From UBA9653 sp014859835 (GTDB lineage: Archaea > Thermoplasmatota > Thermoplasmata > UBA10834), in the NCBI GenBank assembly GCA_014859835.1, contig JACZKW010000034.1, positions 1 through 14,248 of the forward strand: DNA of 14,248 nucleotides, given 5' to 3'. The position numbers and the translations under genes are program-made. The notes under the pieces were generated by a model, which saw nothing but the letters and a program-made list of their open reading frames with translations, made no database searches and had not been told where the DNA came from. This document shows, piece by piece, positions 1 to 6,585 of the stretch. The stretch's first letter is position 1; each line of letters begins with the position of its first letter.

Positions 1-669
1 ATTGCTAGCTTCACAATCTCACAGCTCGCCAAGAAAGGCGCACCCGTCATCTACAGCTCTGAATCGAGCACCATGAACATGAAGACGGGAGAGATACGAT
101 ACGGCGCGAGAGAGGAGGTCCTCATCGCTGCAGCGGTCGGGCAGATGGCCAAGCATTATGGTGTGCCTACGATGGTGGGCAGCTTCGGAATGGGATTGCA
201 CGGAGATAGTCCAGGGATAAACGTTGATCCGTCCGAGCTAGCATTCACAACGATGACAAACCTATCTCTCACAGATTTCTCATCCGGCATTGGCGGGCTC
301 GATCAGGCAAAAGGGGCGGCGCTCGAGCAGATAATCATAGATACCGACGTCTGGGAATCCATCCGTGAGATCAGAAACGATGTGGAGTTCGATAACGAAC
401 ATTTCGCGAACGACCTGGTATCATCCGTCGGTCCAGGTGGCAATTTTCTCAACTCACCTCACACGATCAAGAACATGAGGAGCGAGTTGTTCCTGCCAGA
501 CGCAGAGAAATCCAGCATATTCGAATCCTACAGACTGAACAGGGATCAGAAAGACATCGTGTCGAATGCGAGAGAAAGGGTCAAGAAAATACTAGCAACG
601 CATGAGTCAGAACCCATTGGCCCAGAAATCTCGAGACAAATGAAGGAGATAGTTGACAGACGACGTTGA
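1..669 (+). CDS. Trimethylamine methyltransferase (MttB) family protein, C-terminal part, non-pyrrolysine type
   Basis: The gene enters from the left edge: the frame is open from base 1, giving 222 residues of a family usually near 480-500, so only the C-terminal part of the TIM barrel is here. MttB-family features are the 'MNMKTG' stretch (window residues 25-30), the 'GPGGNFL' loop and the final region with 'ILATHESEP'. Pyrrolysine members carry a TAG codon before a D-S-K segment; here the aligned place reads L-H-G-D-S-P with histidine near residue 67 (bases 199-201) and no in-frame TAG. Characterised non-pyrrolysine members demethylate quaternary amines such as glycine betaine and pass the methyl group to a corrinoid protein; the substrate here is unknown. 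The stop lies 5 bases from that of the convergent neighbour. No corrinoid protein gene is visible, but the upstream side is outside the window. Confidence 0.88.
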   Translation: MASFTISQLAKKGAPVIYSSESSTMNMKTGEIRYGAREEVLIAAAVGQMAKHYGVPTMVGSFGMGLHGDSPGINVDPSELAFTTMTNLSLTDFSSGIGGLDQAKGAALEQIIIDTDVWESIREIRNDVEFDNEHFANDLVSSVGPGGNFLNSPHTIKNMRSELFLPDAEKSSIFESYRLNRDQKDIVSNARERVKKILATHESEPIGPEISRQMKEIVDRRR

Positions 670-674
670 CACGC

Positions 675-1199
675 TCATGGGTGCTTTGTGGGTTTGATCT
701 GGTCAACGAAATTCTTCCACCTTTGAGCGTCTTTGACCCTCGACAATACTTCCGCCTTGCCCACCTCGACGTGATCATCAGTCTCCGCGAACCTCAGATC
801 ATCCATCGCCCTCAACAGACCGCGTATTTCATCCATCAGAGCCTTTGCAGCATCCAATGTCATCGGGTCATGGGCGAGTTTGTGTTCGAGTTCGCGTTCA
901 CGTGTCTTGATCAGTCCGAACAGATTGTCGATCCTCGCGATGTCCTCCAGAGTCAAATCATTCTTCGTTGAGAGATCGTACACTATGTCGCGGAGCTCGA
1001 TTTCCTGGTCGCCCACCACCTCATATTCTGGCACGAGCACTCCGACCCAGAAGACCATGGAGTGGATTGTCGATATCATCTTATGTCGTTCCTCCTCGCT
1101 TAGCATCTGACGACCGTCACTCAGCAGACTCTCAGGCCTCTCGTCCGAATCGCCGACCATGGTGAACATATCGCTGAAGCAAGATTTAGCTGATTCCAC
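675..1199 (-). CDS. Small archaeal protein, DUF5788-like
   Basis: A 174-residue, highly charged, mostly helical soluble protein with no signal peptide or membrane segment. The core 'SEEERHKMI...FWVGVLVP...IELRDIVYDL' followed by a long charged helix ('LIKTRERELEHKL') and 'GLLRAMDDL' resembles the archaeal family of unknown function DUF5788; this is from memory and was not searched. The start is uncertain. GTG at 1199 gives the full frame, but ATG at 1169 (M11) is also possible, because a TATA-like TTATAT near 1211-1217 would place transcription start near 1188. No convincing ribosome site precedes either. It lies 74 bases after fic on the same strand and could be its second cistron or have its own weak promoter. 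Function unknown. Confidence 0.72.
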   Translation of the reverse strand: MESAKSCFSDMFTMVGDSDERPESLLSDGRQMLSEEERHKMISTIHSMVFWVGVLVPEYEVVGDQEIELRDIVYDLSTKNDLTLEDIARIDNLFGLIKTRERELEHKLAHDPMTLDAAKALMDEIRGLLRAMDDLRFAETDDHVEVGKAEVLSRVKDAQRWKNFVDQIKPTKHP

Positions 1200-1273
1200 T
1201 GGGCCGTGTGATATAATCCGGAGGAGGCAGCTTCAATATTCGGCATGGGCCGCTATCGAAGCATCATCCATCA

Positions 1274-2173
1274 TCAATGATGCATCTCTTTCAGATAGAG
1301 TCTCAAGGCTCGAATGCTCGTGTGCCAATCTCCGGATTGCTTCACCGCTGGCAACTCTCCATGCCCTGCGCGGAGCCGGAGATATTGGGCAGAATAAGGG
1401 CCATCCTTCTCGAAATCCATCAAAGGTCTTAGTTCATCCAACTTAGTGCCAACCTGATCCAGCAGCCCCAGAATTGACCTCGCTGCCAATCTCTCAATAA
1501 GATCATTCAGGCTCGACATATCCCCTGCATTGCCGCGTTCCATCGCGGACATATAACGTTTCCTATCATCTGGGAGTATGTGGACGGGTGGCCAATTGTG
1601 TTTCAGCATATGGAGGTTCAATAGCAATCTGCCCACCCGACCATTGCCGTCGCTGAACGGATGGATTGATTCAAATCGGTTATGGAGCCAAGCACCGATC
1701 AGGATGGCATCCTCGCTGTCAGTATCCCGCCTCTCATATTCGTCCAGCATCTCCTCCATCTCGTTGACCACCTTCTCAAAACGAGGGGGAGTGTGCTTAG
1801 ACCCACTTATCCTGACGTTGATCCGTCTCCAACTGCCAGCATCTGATTTCACCCCTTTGAACACAGCTTCGTGCAGCTCGAGGATTGTGACTAGACGGAC
1901 GGGATTGGATTTGCGGCTGATCAGATCACGGAAGACCATCTCATGCTGGATGGTCTCAAGTATGTCTCTTACGGGCCTGCCTCCGACGCCCTTCTCTTCG
2001 AGCAGGAGTCGCTCGACATCGCGCCAAGTGAGTGTGTTCCCTTCAATCGCGTTTGTTCCCCACGTGTTCAATGCGCCTATTTGTTTCCAGACGCGCTCGG
2101 GAAGATCGTCCAATGGAGCACGGGTCAGCAGCGATTCTCGGAGTGAAAGTAATATGCTTTTTCTCATAATCAC
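1274..2173 (-). CDS. Fic-domain protein (probable AMP-transferase) with C-terminal HTH-like domain
   Basis: A 299-residue Fic protein. Fic enzymes usually transfer AMP from ATP to a hydroxyl side chain of a target protein. The active-site motif HPFSDGNGRVGR (171-182) is complete, with catalytic His171. An N-terminal inhibitory motif of the (S/T)xxxE(G/N) type is visible as TNAIEG (40-45), so this is a class II, self-inhibited Fic. The segment 'GSWRRINVRISGSKHTPP' (113-130) fits the target-binding flap. The C-terminal part (about 258-296, including 'GELPAVKQSGDWHTS') looks like a MerR/excisionase-type winged helix, suggesting DNA binding or autoregulation; this is inference. The start is GTG 2173 or ATG 2167: a TATA-like element at 2191-2201 puts transcription start at about these codons, consistent with a leaderless transcript. 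It precedes the DUF5788-like gene. Target unknown. Confidence 0.92.
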   Translation of the reverse strand: MIMRKSILLSLRESLLTRAPLDDLPERVWKQIGALNTWGTNAIEGNTLTWRDVERLLLEEKGVGGRPVRDILETIQHEMVFRDLISRKSNPVRLVTILELHEAVFKGVKSDAGSWRRINVRISGSKHTPPRFEKVVNEMEEMLDEYERRDTDSEDAILIGAWLHNRFESIHPFSDGNGRVGRLLLNLHMLKHNWPPVHILPDDRKRYMSAMERGNAGDMSSLNDLIERLAARSILGLLDQVGTKLDELRPLMDFEKDGPYSAQYLRLRAGHGELPAVKQSGDWHTSIRALRLYLKEMHH

Positions 2174-2189
2174 ATATTAGCGCATACAT

Positions 2190-2202
2190 GATATATATAT
2201 TG
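2190..2202 (-). promoter_or_regulatory. Candidate TATA box for fic
   Basis: On the minus strand this reads CAATATATATATC, centred about 23-29 bases before the GTG/ATG start codons of the Fic gene, the spacing expected for a leaderless archaeal transcript. A second AT-rich stretch (TTTATATGC, about 2233-2242) lies further upstream and is an alternative. The TSS position is inferred. Confidence 0.5.
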
Positions 2203-2238
2203 ATATGCGATACATGCGATTATTCGAATATAGCATAT
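2203..2238. repeat. Operator-like repeats upstream of the fic TATA box
   Basis: Directly upstream of the TATA-like element lie two tandem 9-base units, ATGCGATAC (2205-2213) and ATGCGATTA (2214-2222), then a perfect 10-base palindrome TATTCGAATA (2221-2230). The region is flanked by an inverted pair ATATGC (2203-2208) and GCATAT (2233-2238). The position is right for a regulator binding site; the regulator is unknown, and the HTH-like tail of the Fic protein itself is one candidate. From about 2240 to 2401 nothing else recognisable is seen. Confidence 0.4.
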
Positions 2239-2401
2239 AAATCGATGAGGTCCTCGGGCTAGAGAAACGCCGATATAGGTCACCCAATGCAATATCGAGC
2301 GACCGGGCATCGACGCTCATATCAAGCCACGTGTCATCAAGGTTGGTCCATCATCAGAGAACTTCGCAAATCACTACGATATAATCCGATTGCGATGCCG
2401 A

Positions 2402-2938
2402 TCAGCCCTGCGACAACTTACACTTAAGCTCCGAAAGCGTCTCCTTCAACTGCGTCCTGGTCGGGAAAGATATGGCATTGTCAGGGCAGAAGTCCTTGCA
2501 GCTCGATTTGCCGACTATGCAGTTCTGCGGTCTCACGACCTGAGACTTCCCTTCGAAGAACGCGAAGACGTTCTGAGAACAGAATTCCACGCACGAGCTG
2601 CATCCTTCGCACCTGGACACATCGATCTTAGGGAACCAGGGTATCTCGTTCCTAGGTATCCCCTGGTGAGTCTCCTCCACGCTCTCCCTGTGTACCACTC
2701 GGACCTTCTCGAATTCCTTCCAGAGGGACTTGAGGTACTCCTTCTCCACCGAATCTGGCACATAGTTCCTCTTCTTCAGCTCGGTCAAGAGTATCTGCCT
2801 GAGTTCTTCGTCTGGAGCATCGAAACTCTCCAGTGCTACTCCTACGATCTCGGAGATGCCCGCGATTCCAATAACCTCGCTTCCGACCTTCAAGGATCTC
2901 GGAGGAGGTTTGCTATAGCAGTCTGAGAGCCAAGTCAT
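2402..2938 (-). CDS. Small iron-sulfur protein with one complete and one incomplete ferredoxin motif
   Basis: From ATG 2938 the protein has 178 residues; an upstream in-frame ATG at 3073 would give 223 and would overlap the aminotransferase stop as ATGA. I prefer 2938 because AGGTG (2947-2951) sits 8 bases before it, whereas 3073 has no ribosome site and the extra 45 residues look unstructured. After an N-terminal part of unknown role ('SKPPPRSLKVG' and 'LKKRNYVPDSVEKEYLKSL'), the C-terminal half has CEGCSSCVEFC (complete CxxCxxCxxxC, Cys155-165 counted from 3073) and CIVGKSSCKDFCP, where lysine (189) replaces the second cysteine. It can therefore bind one normal [4Fe-4S] cluster and perhaps a second, differently ligated one. 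It probably works in electron transfer in the cytoplasm. It directly follows the PLP enzyme and is likely cotranscribed; partner and reaction are unknown. Confidence 0.82.
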   Translation of the reverse strand: MTWLSDCYSKPPPRSLKVGSEVIGIAGISEIVGVALESFDAPDEELRQILLTELKKRNYVPDSVEKEYLKSLWKEFEKVRVVHRESVEETHQGIPRNEIPWFPKIDVSRCEGCSSCVEFCSQNVFAFFEGKSQVVRPQNCIVGKSSCKDFCPDNAISFPTRTQLKETLSELKCKLSQG

Positions 2939-3069
2939 CCAATCCCCACCTATCACGCTCAAACGTGACTCGGGCTTCATCGACAGTGCGCTAGATTCTT
3001 CCGAATTCTCAGTGTTGGAACTGAAGGGTAATAGCATATGCGGGTTTTGTGCTTTTCCTATGACGAAGG

Positions 3070-4419
3070 TCATCCCTTGGCGATAGCTTTGAACGCCTCG
3101 TCCGAGACCTCCAGCGAATATGAGATATCCTTCTCCGAATGTGCCAGGGACGTGAAGAAGTGCTCATCGGCATGCGGGACGCCGAAGAAGACTCCTCTAC
3201 CCAGGGAGTGCATGAACCAGTGTCTCCACTTCTCCCTGTCGACATCGATGGCGTCCCTCCACCGGGTCACTTCCTTGTCGGTGAAGTACATCTGTCCCAA
3301 CGAGCCGAGTGATTCGACCCAGACGTCCACGCCCCTATCTTCGGCCAGATCCCTCAATCCATGGAACAGCGAATCGCCTATCCTGTCGATCTTCTTGTAG
3401 ATACCCGGCTTTGAGAGAATCTGTAATGTCTTCAGACCTCCAGCGACCGAGACTGGATGCGCGTTGTATGTTCCGCCATGATACACGTTCCCGTCTACCT
3501 TCGGGACGATCTCCTCCATGATATCCCTCTTCCCGCCGAAACCAGCGAGCTGGTAACCGCCACCCGCGACCTTCGCGATGCATGTGATGTCGGGTTTGAC
3601 ATCGAACTTCTCCTGCACTCCGCCGAACGCCACCCGGAAGCCCGTCAGCACCTCGTCGAATATCAGGACGATGCCGAGCTCCTTCGTCAGCTTCCTCAAT
3701 TTCTTCAGGTAGTTGTCCCTGGGTATGAAGCACCCTCCGCCAGCCTGGATGGGTTCTATGATGACCGCAGCGAGGTCGTCCGCATTCTTCGTTATGACCT
3801 CTTCCGTCGCTCCCCAGTCGTTGAAAGGATAGAGCACTACGAGATCCGATATGCACTTGGGTATGCCGCTCCCGAACGGGACTGTGGGCTGGTTCCTACT
3901 GTCCTTCATCATGTCCTCGGGGATGTCGACACCCTGGAGTGCGTAGTCGTGGCCTCCGTGGTAGGCACCCTCCGCCTTCGCGATCTTCTCCTTGCCGGTG
4001 TACGACCTCGCCACCCTCATCGGGTGCATGGTCGCCTCGGTGCCCGAGTTGGCGAACCTGAACATCTCGACGGACGGCATCGCCTTCTGGACCATCTTCA
4101 CATATTCGATCGCGATGTCCGGGGACGCGCCGTACATCGTACCCTTGCCCACCTGCTCCTTGACAGCCCTCACGACCTCTGGATGGTTGTGTCCCAGAAG
4201 CATAGGGCCATAGCCCAGTGCGTAGTCGATTATCTTGTTATCGTCCAGGTCGTAGATGTACGCGCCCTTCGCCCGTTTCACATAGAACGGATAGGGCTCG
4301 AAGAAACGCACGTTGCTCTCCACCCCTGCAGGGAGCAGCTTCTTGGCTTTCTTGAAATGCTCCCTGGACTTCTTCGTCTTCCTCACATACTCCTTCTCGT
4401 AACCTGCTAGCGTTGGCAT
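3070..4419 (-). CDS. Class III PLP aminotransferase/aminomutase, glutamate-1-semialdehyde aminomutase-like
   Basis: A 449-residue fold-type I PLP enzyme closely resembling HemL (usual length about 425-460): 'GYGPMLLGHNHP' (69-80), 'NSGTEAT' (124-130), 'GAYHGGHD' (151-158), 'IFDEVLTGFRVAFGG' (253-267, with Asp255 for the PLP ring nitrogen) and 'IAKVAGGG' (281-288) with Lys283 as Schiff-base lysine. HemL makes 5-aminolevulinate from glutamate-1-semialdehyde. Here the segment after the lysine is AGGGYQLAGFGG rather than the usual IGGGxPVGAxGG, and no other heme gene is near, so a different aminotransferase or aminomutase substrate is as likely. ATG 4419 is preceded by GAGGT about 8 bases upstream. 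The 201-base upstream gap suggests its own promoter, though no clear TATA box was found. The iron-sulfur gene follows directly. Family is certain, substrate is not. Confidence 0.9.
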   Translation of the reverse strand: MPTLAGYEKEYVRKTKKSREHFKKAKKLLPAGVESNVRFFEPYPFYVKRAKGAYIYDLDDNKIIDYALGYGPMLLGHNHPEVVRAVKEQVGKGTMYGASPDIAIEYVKMVQKAMPSVEMFRFANSGTEATMHPMRVARSYTGKEKIAKAEGAYHGGHDYALQGVDIPEDMMKDSRNQPTVPFGSGIPKCISDLVVLYPFNDWGATEEVITKNADDLAAVIIEPIQAGGGCFIPRDNYLKKLRKLTKELGIVLIFDEVLTGFRVAFGGVQEKFDVKPDITCIAKVAGGGYQLAGFGGKRDIMEEIVPKVDGNVYHGGTYNAHPVSVAGGLKTLQILSKPGIYKKIDRIGDSLFHGLRDLAEDRGVDVWVESLGSLGQMYFTDKEVTRWRDAIDVDREKWRHWFMHSLGRGVFFGVPHADEHFFTSLAHSEKDISYSLEVSDEAFKAIAKG

Positions 4420-4620
4420 GTTGCACTACCTCGCATGTTTTCAGAAGGACCCCTATTCGACAAAGCCCAGCACCAAGTTCGGCAGTATCAAGAAAATTGA
4501 CCCACACGGATAATGCCATAGCTATGGGCAGTCCTCTCTAAGCTGGACCAAGAATCGACAAGCAGCTAGAAAAGGTTTGTTAGATGCTGTTTATGTATAT
4601 TCCGGATCACGGGATCAGAT
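4420..4620. other. Intergenic region between the dehydrogenase and the aminotransferase
   Basis: Both flanking genes are on the minus strand. Next to the aminotransferase start is its ribosome site (GAGGT, about 4428-4432). Further up, a minus-strand AT-rich stretch AATATACATAAA (about 4589-4600) could be a TATA element, but it lies some 175 bases before the start. A minus-strand CCTTTTC (about 4570-4576) may be a weak terminator for the dehydrogenase. No open frame, tRNA or convincing hairpin was seen. Confidence 0.35.
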
Positions 4621-5652
4621 TCACTTCTGCGGCTCGATTATGACCTTGATGGATTCGCCCGCCTGCGCCACCAGTTCGAAGCCCGCACCGGTCTCCTCAA
4701 GCGGGAATCTGTGGGTTATCATGTCGTTGATCTCCACGCGCTTGCTCCTGAGGAGTTCGATCGCATCGGTGATGTCCCTAGGACTCCCGGCATATGTCGT
4801 CGTGATGGTGACCTCGTCCTTCCAGAGGTCTCCGAACGGCACTGATATTTCGACGCCTGGCATCGGAGGCGCGAACATCAGTATAGTGCCTCCGCGGTCG
4901 ACGCACTTGAACGCATGGGTCATCGCCTGGGTCGCTCCCGTGCTGACTATGACCAGGTCCGCAGGTTTGCCGTTGTTGGCCTCGCGCACCTTCGTCGGGA
5001 CGTCCTCGGTCGCGTTGATCACGGCATCTGCGCCGAACATGTTGGCCGCGCCGAGCCTGTAGTCGGAAATGTCCGTCGCTATTATCCGTCCTGCACCCAG
5101 GGCTTTCGCGAGCTTGATATTGAGAAGGCCCGCGATGCCGCTACCGAGCACGAGCACCGTCTTCCCGGGTTCGAACCTGGAGAGCCTGAAGCCGCGTACC
5201 ACGCAGGCCAAGGGTTCGATGAAAACGCCATCATCGTAAGTCATCTCACGAGGGAGGGCGAACACCCCTCGGTCAACATTTATCCGGGGGATACGCACGA
5301 ACTCCGCGAATCCTCCTGGTATGAAGTTGGTCTTCCGGAGGGTATCGCATGTGGAATGATGGCCGCTCAGACAGTACTTGCAGGTGTTGCATGGCACATG
5401 GTGCGACACGAACACCCTGTCGCCCACCCTGTAATTCTCGACGCCCTTCCCGACCTCGACTATGTCCCCGGCTATCTCGTGCCCGAGGACGATCGGAGCG
5501 CGCTTGACCCTGTACCATTCCATGACATCGCTGCCACAGACGCCAGAGGCCTCGATCTTCACGAGCAGCTCCCCATCCTCGATCTTTGGCTTGGGCTGCT
5601 CCTCCAAACGCACGTCCCTGTTGTTATAGTACATCGCCACCCGCATCTGCAC
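4621..5652 (-). CDS. Zinc-dependent alcohol/polyol dehydrogenase (MDR family)
   Basis: A 343-residue medium-chain zinc dehydrogenase, similar to sorbitol and threonine dehydrogenases. It oxidises a secondary alcohol or polyol to a carbonyl with NAD(P)+ in the cytoplasm, or runs in reverse. Catalytic zinc ligands are Cys39 ('GVCGSD'), His58-Glu59 ('LGHEIAG') and probably Glu146 ('FIEPLAC'). The structural zinc site is Cys88, 91, 94 and 102 ('CNTCKYCLSGHHSTC'). The Rossmann motif GSGIAG is at 170-175, and Asp at the end of the next strand ('IIATDIS') favours NAD+ over NADP+. GTG 5652 has GGAG 4 bases upstream; ATG 5646 is a close alternative. It starts 40 bases after the aldolase stop, so the two are very likely cotranscribed and may act on linked substrates. 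The exact substrate cannot be called. Confidence 0.92.
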   Translation of the reverse strand: MQMRVAMYYNNRDVRLEEQPKPKIEDGELLVKIEASGVCGSDVMEWYRVKRAPIVLGHEIAGDIVEVGKGVENYRVGDRVFVSHHVPCNTCKYCLSGHHSTCDTLRKTNFIPGGFAEFVRIPRINVDRGVFALPREMTYDDGVFIEPLACVVRGFRLSRFEPGKTVLVLGSGIAGLLNIKLAKALGAGRIIATDISDYRLGAANMFGADAVINATEDVPTKVREANNGKPADLVIVSTGATQAMTHAFKCVDRGGTILMFAPPMPGVEISVPFGDLWKDEVTITTTYAGSPRDITDAIELLRSKRVEINDMITHRFPLEETGAGFELVAQAGESIKVIIEPQK

Positions 5653-5692
5653 GCAACTCCTGGTATACTGGAACTATCAGGTTTCGACCGGC

Positions 5693-6484
5693 TCACTTCT
5701 TCTTCGTCAGCTTTGTGAAGAAGTCGTAAGCCTCCTTCGCAGTGGCGTCCTCGTGGACTACCTTCCTCACTGCCTTGATCATCGCCACGGGATGGTCGGA
5801 CTGCCATATGTTTCTGCCCATGTCCACGCCGATGGCGCCCGCGGATATCGATTTGTAAGTCAGCTGGAGCGCGTCCTTCTCGGTCATCTTCGGTCCTCCC
5901 GCGACGACTATGGGTGCGGGGCAACCCTCAACGACCTTCTCGAAGTCGTCACAGTAATATGTCTTCACAATATGCGCGCCGAGCTCCGCAGCTATCCTGC
6001 AAGATAGTGCGAGGAACCTCGCGTCCCTCTTCCCCAACTCCTTGCCCACGGCGGTGACTGCGAGCACGGGCATACCATACCTCTCGCCCTCATCGACGAG
6101 CTTGGAAAGGCTCAGCAGCGTCTGCTTCTCGTACTTGCTGCCCACGAAGACAGATAGAGCGATGCCGGACGCGTTCAATCTGAGAGCGTCCTCGACGCTC
6201 GTGATTATCTCCTCGTTTGCCAGGTCCTCGCCTATGATGCTGGACCCACCGGAGACTCTTAGCACGACGGAGTTCGCCATGGTCGCATCGACGCACGACC
6301 TCAGCACACCCCTGGTGAGCATGACGCAGTCGGCATATGGGGCCAGCGGCGTGACCGTCTCCCTCGGGTTCTCCAAACGGGAGGTCGGCCCCAGGAAATA
6401 TCCGTGGTCGATCGCCAACATAACCGTCTTTCCAGTCTCGGGCTTGATTATCCTTGAAATTCTGTTCTTAAGACCCCAGTCCAT
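5693..6484 (-). CDS. LsrF-like class I aldolase/thiolase (DhnA family)
   Basis: A 263-residue TIM-barrel protein strikingly like E. coli LsrF: 'DWGLKNRISRI', 'TGKTVMLAIDHGYFLGPT' (17-34), 'TRGVLRS' (57-63), 'IVKTYY' (172-177), 'VVAGGPK' (193-199) and 'VDMGRNIWQSDHPVAM' (220-235). Lys174 matches the Schiff-base lysine. LsrF acts on 3-hydroxy-5-phosphooxypentane-2,4-dione, transferring acetyl to CoA in AI-2 breakdown; relatives are aldolases, including archaeal aromatic-pathway enzymes. No lsrK, lsrG, lsr transporter or luxS is in view, so AI-2 use is unproven. ATG 6484 is chosen because GGGGGGTG lies 7 bases upstream and the protein begins as LsrF's catalytic core does, without LsrF's N-terminal extension. 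The frame continues open upstream only as a shadow of aspA. A strong TATA box precedes it, and the dehydrogenase follows after 40 bases. Confidence 0.93.
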   Translation of the reverse strand: MDWGLKNRISRIIKPETGKTVMLAIDHGYFLGPTSRLENPRETVTPLAPYADCVMLTRGVLRSCVDATMANSVVLRVSGGSSIIGEDLANEEIITSVEDALRLNASGIALSVFVGSKYEKQTLLSLSKLVDEGERYGMPVLAVTAVGKELGKRDARFLALSCRIAAELGAHIVKTYYCDDFEKVVEGCPAPIVVAGGPKMTEKDALQLTYKSISAGAIGVDMGRNIWQSDHPVAMIKAVRKVVHEDATAKEAYDFFTKLTKKK

Positions 6485-6496
6485 GATACGACACCC

Positions 6497-6519
6497 CCCA
6501 GGACCGATATGGTCCTCGG
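6497..6519 (-). promoter_or_regulatory. 5'-UTR hairpin touching the ribosome site of the LsrF-like gene
   Basis: On the minus strand AGGACC-ATATC-GGTCCT forms a perfect 6-bp stem with a 5-base loop. After one G-G mismatch two more C-G pairs can form with the first bases of the GGGGGGTG ribosome site (6492-6499). The hairpin lies inside the predicted leader, so it could lower or modulate translation. Chance is possible. Confidence 0.4.
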
Positions 6520-6540
6520 AGAACTCTGGTTGAAAATGGT

Positions 6541-6556
6541 CCACCGTATTTATAGG
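6541..6556 (-). promoter_or_regulatory. TATA-box promoter of the LsrF-like gene
   Basis: On the minus strand the sequence reads CTATAAATACGGTGG, with TATAAATA at 6554-6547, close to the archaeal TATA consensus and 63-70 bases before the ATG. Transcription would start near 6524, giving a leader of about 40 bases. The core nearly repeats the element upstream of aspA (8037-8050). Confidence 0.65.
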
Positions 6557-6585
6557 TTCTCGGTTCGCTCTCAGCTGGAGCAACT

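Noticed and set aside
2223..2401. A possible tRNA or small RNA gene in the gap between fic and the iron-sulfur gene
   Set aside because: No TPsiC-like GTTCGA box, cloverleaf or stable long hairpin was found; the same holds for 4420-4620 and 9850-10046.
3457..4410. A 317-codon open frame opposite the aminotransferase
   Set aside because: Antisense shadow: its composition is rich in Arg, His, Leu and Val with no domain, while the opposite strand encodes a clear PLP enzyme.
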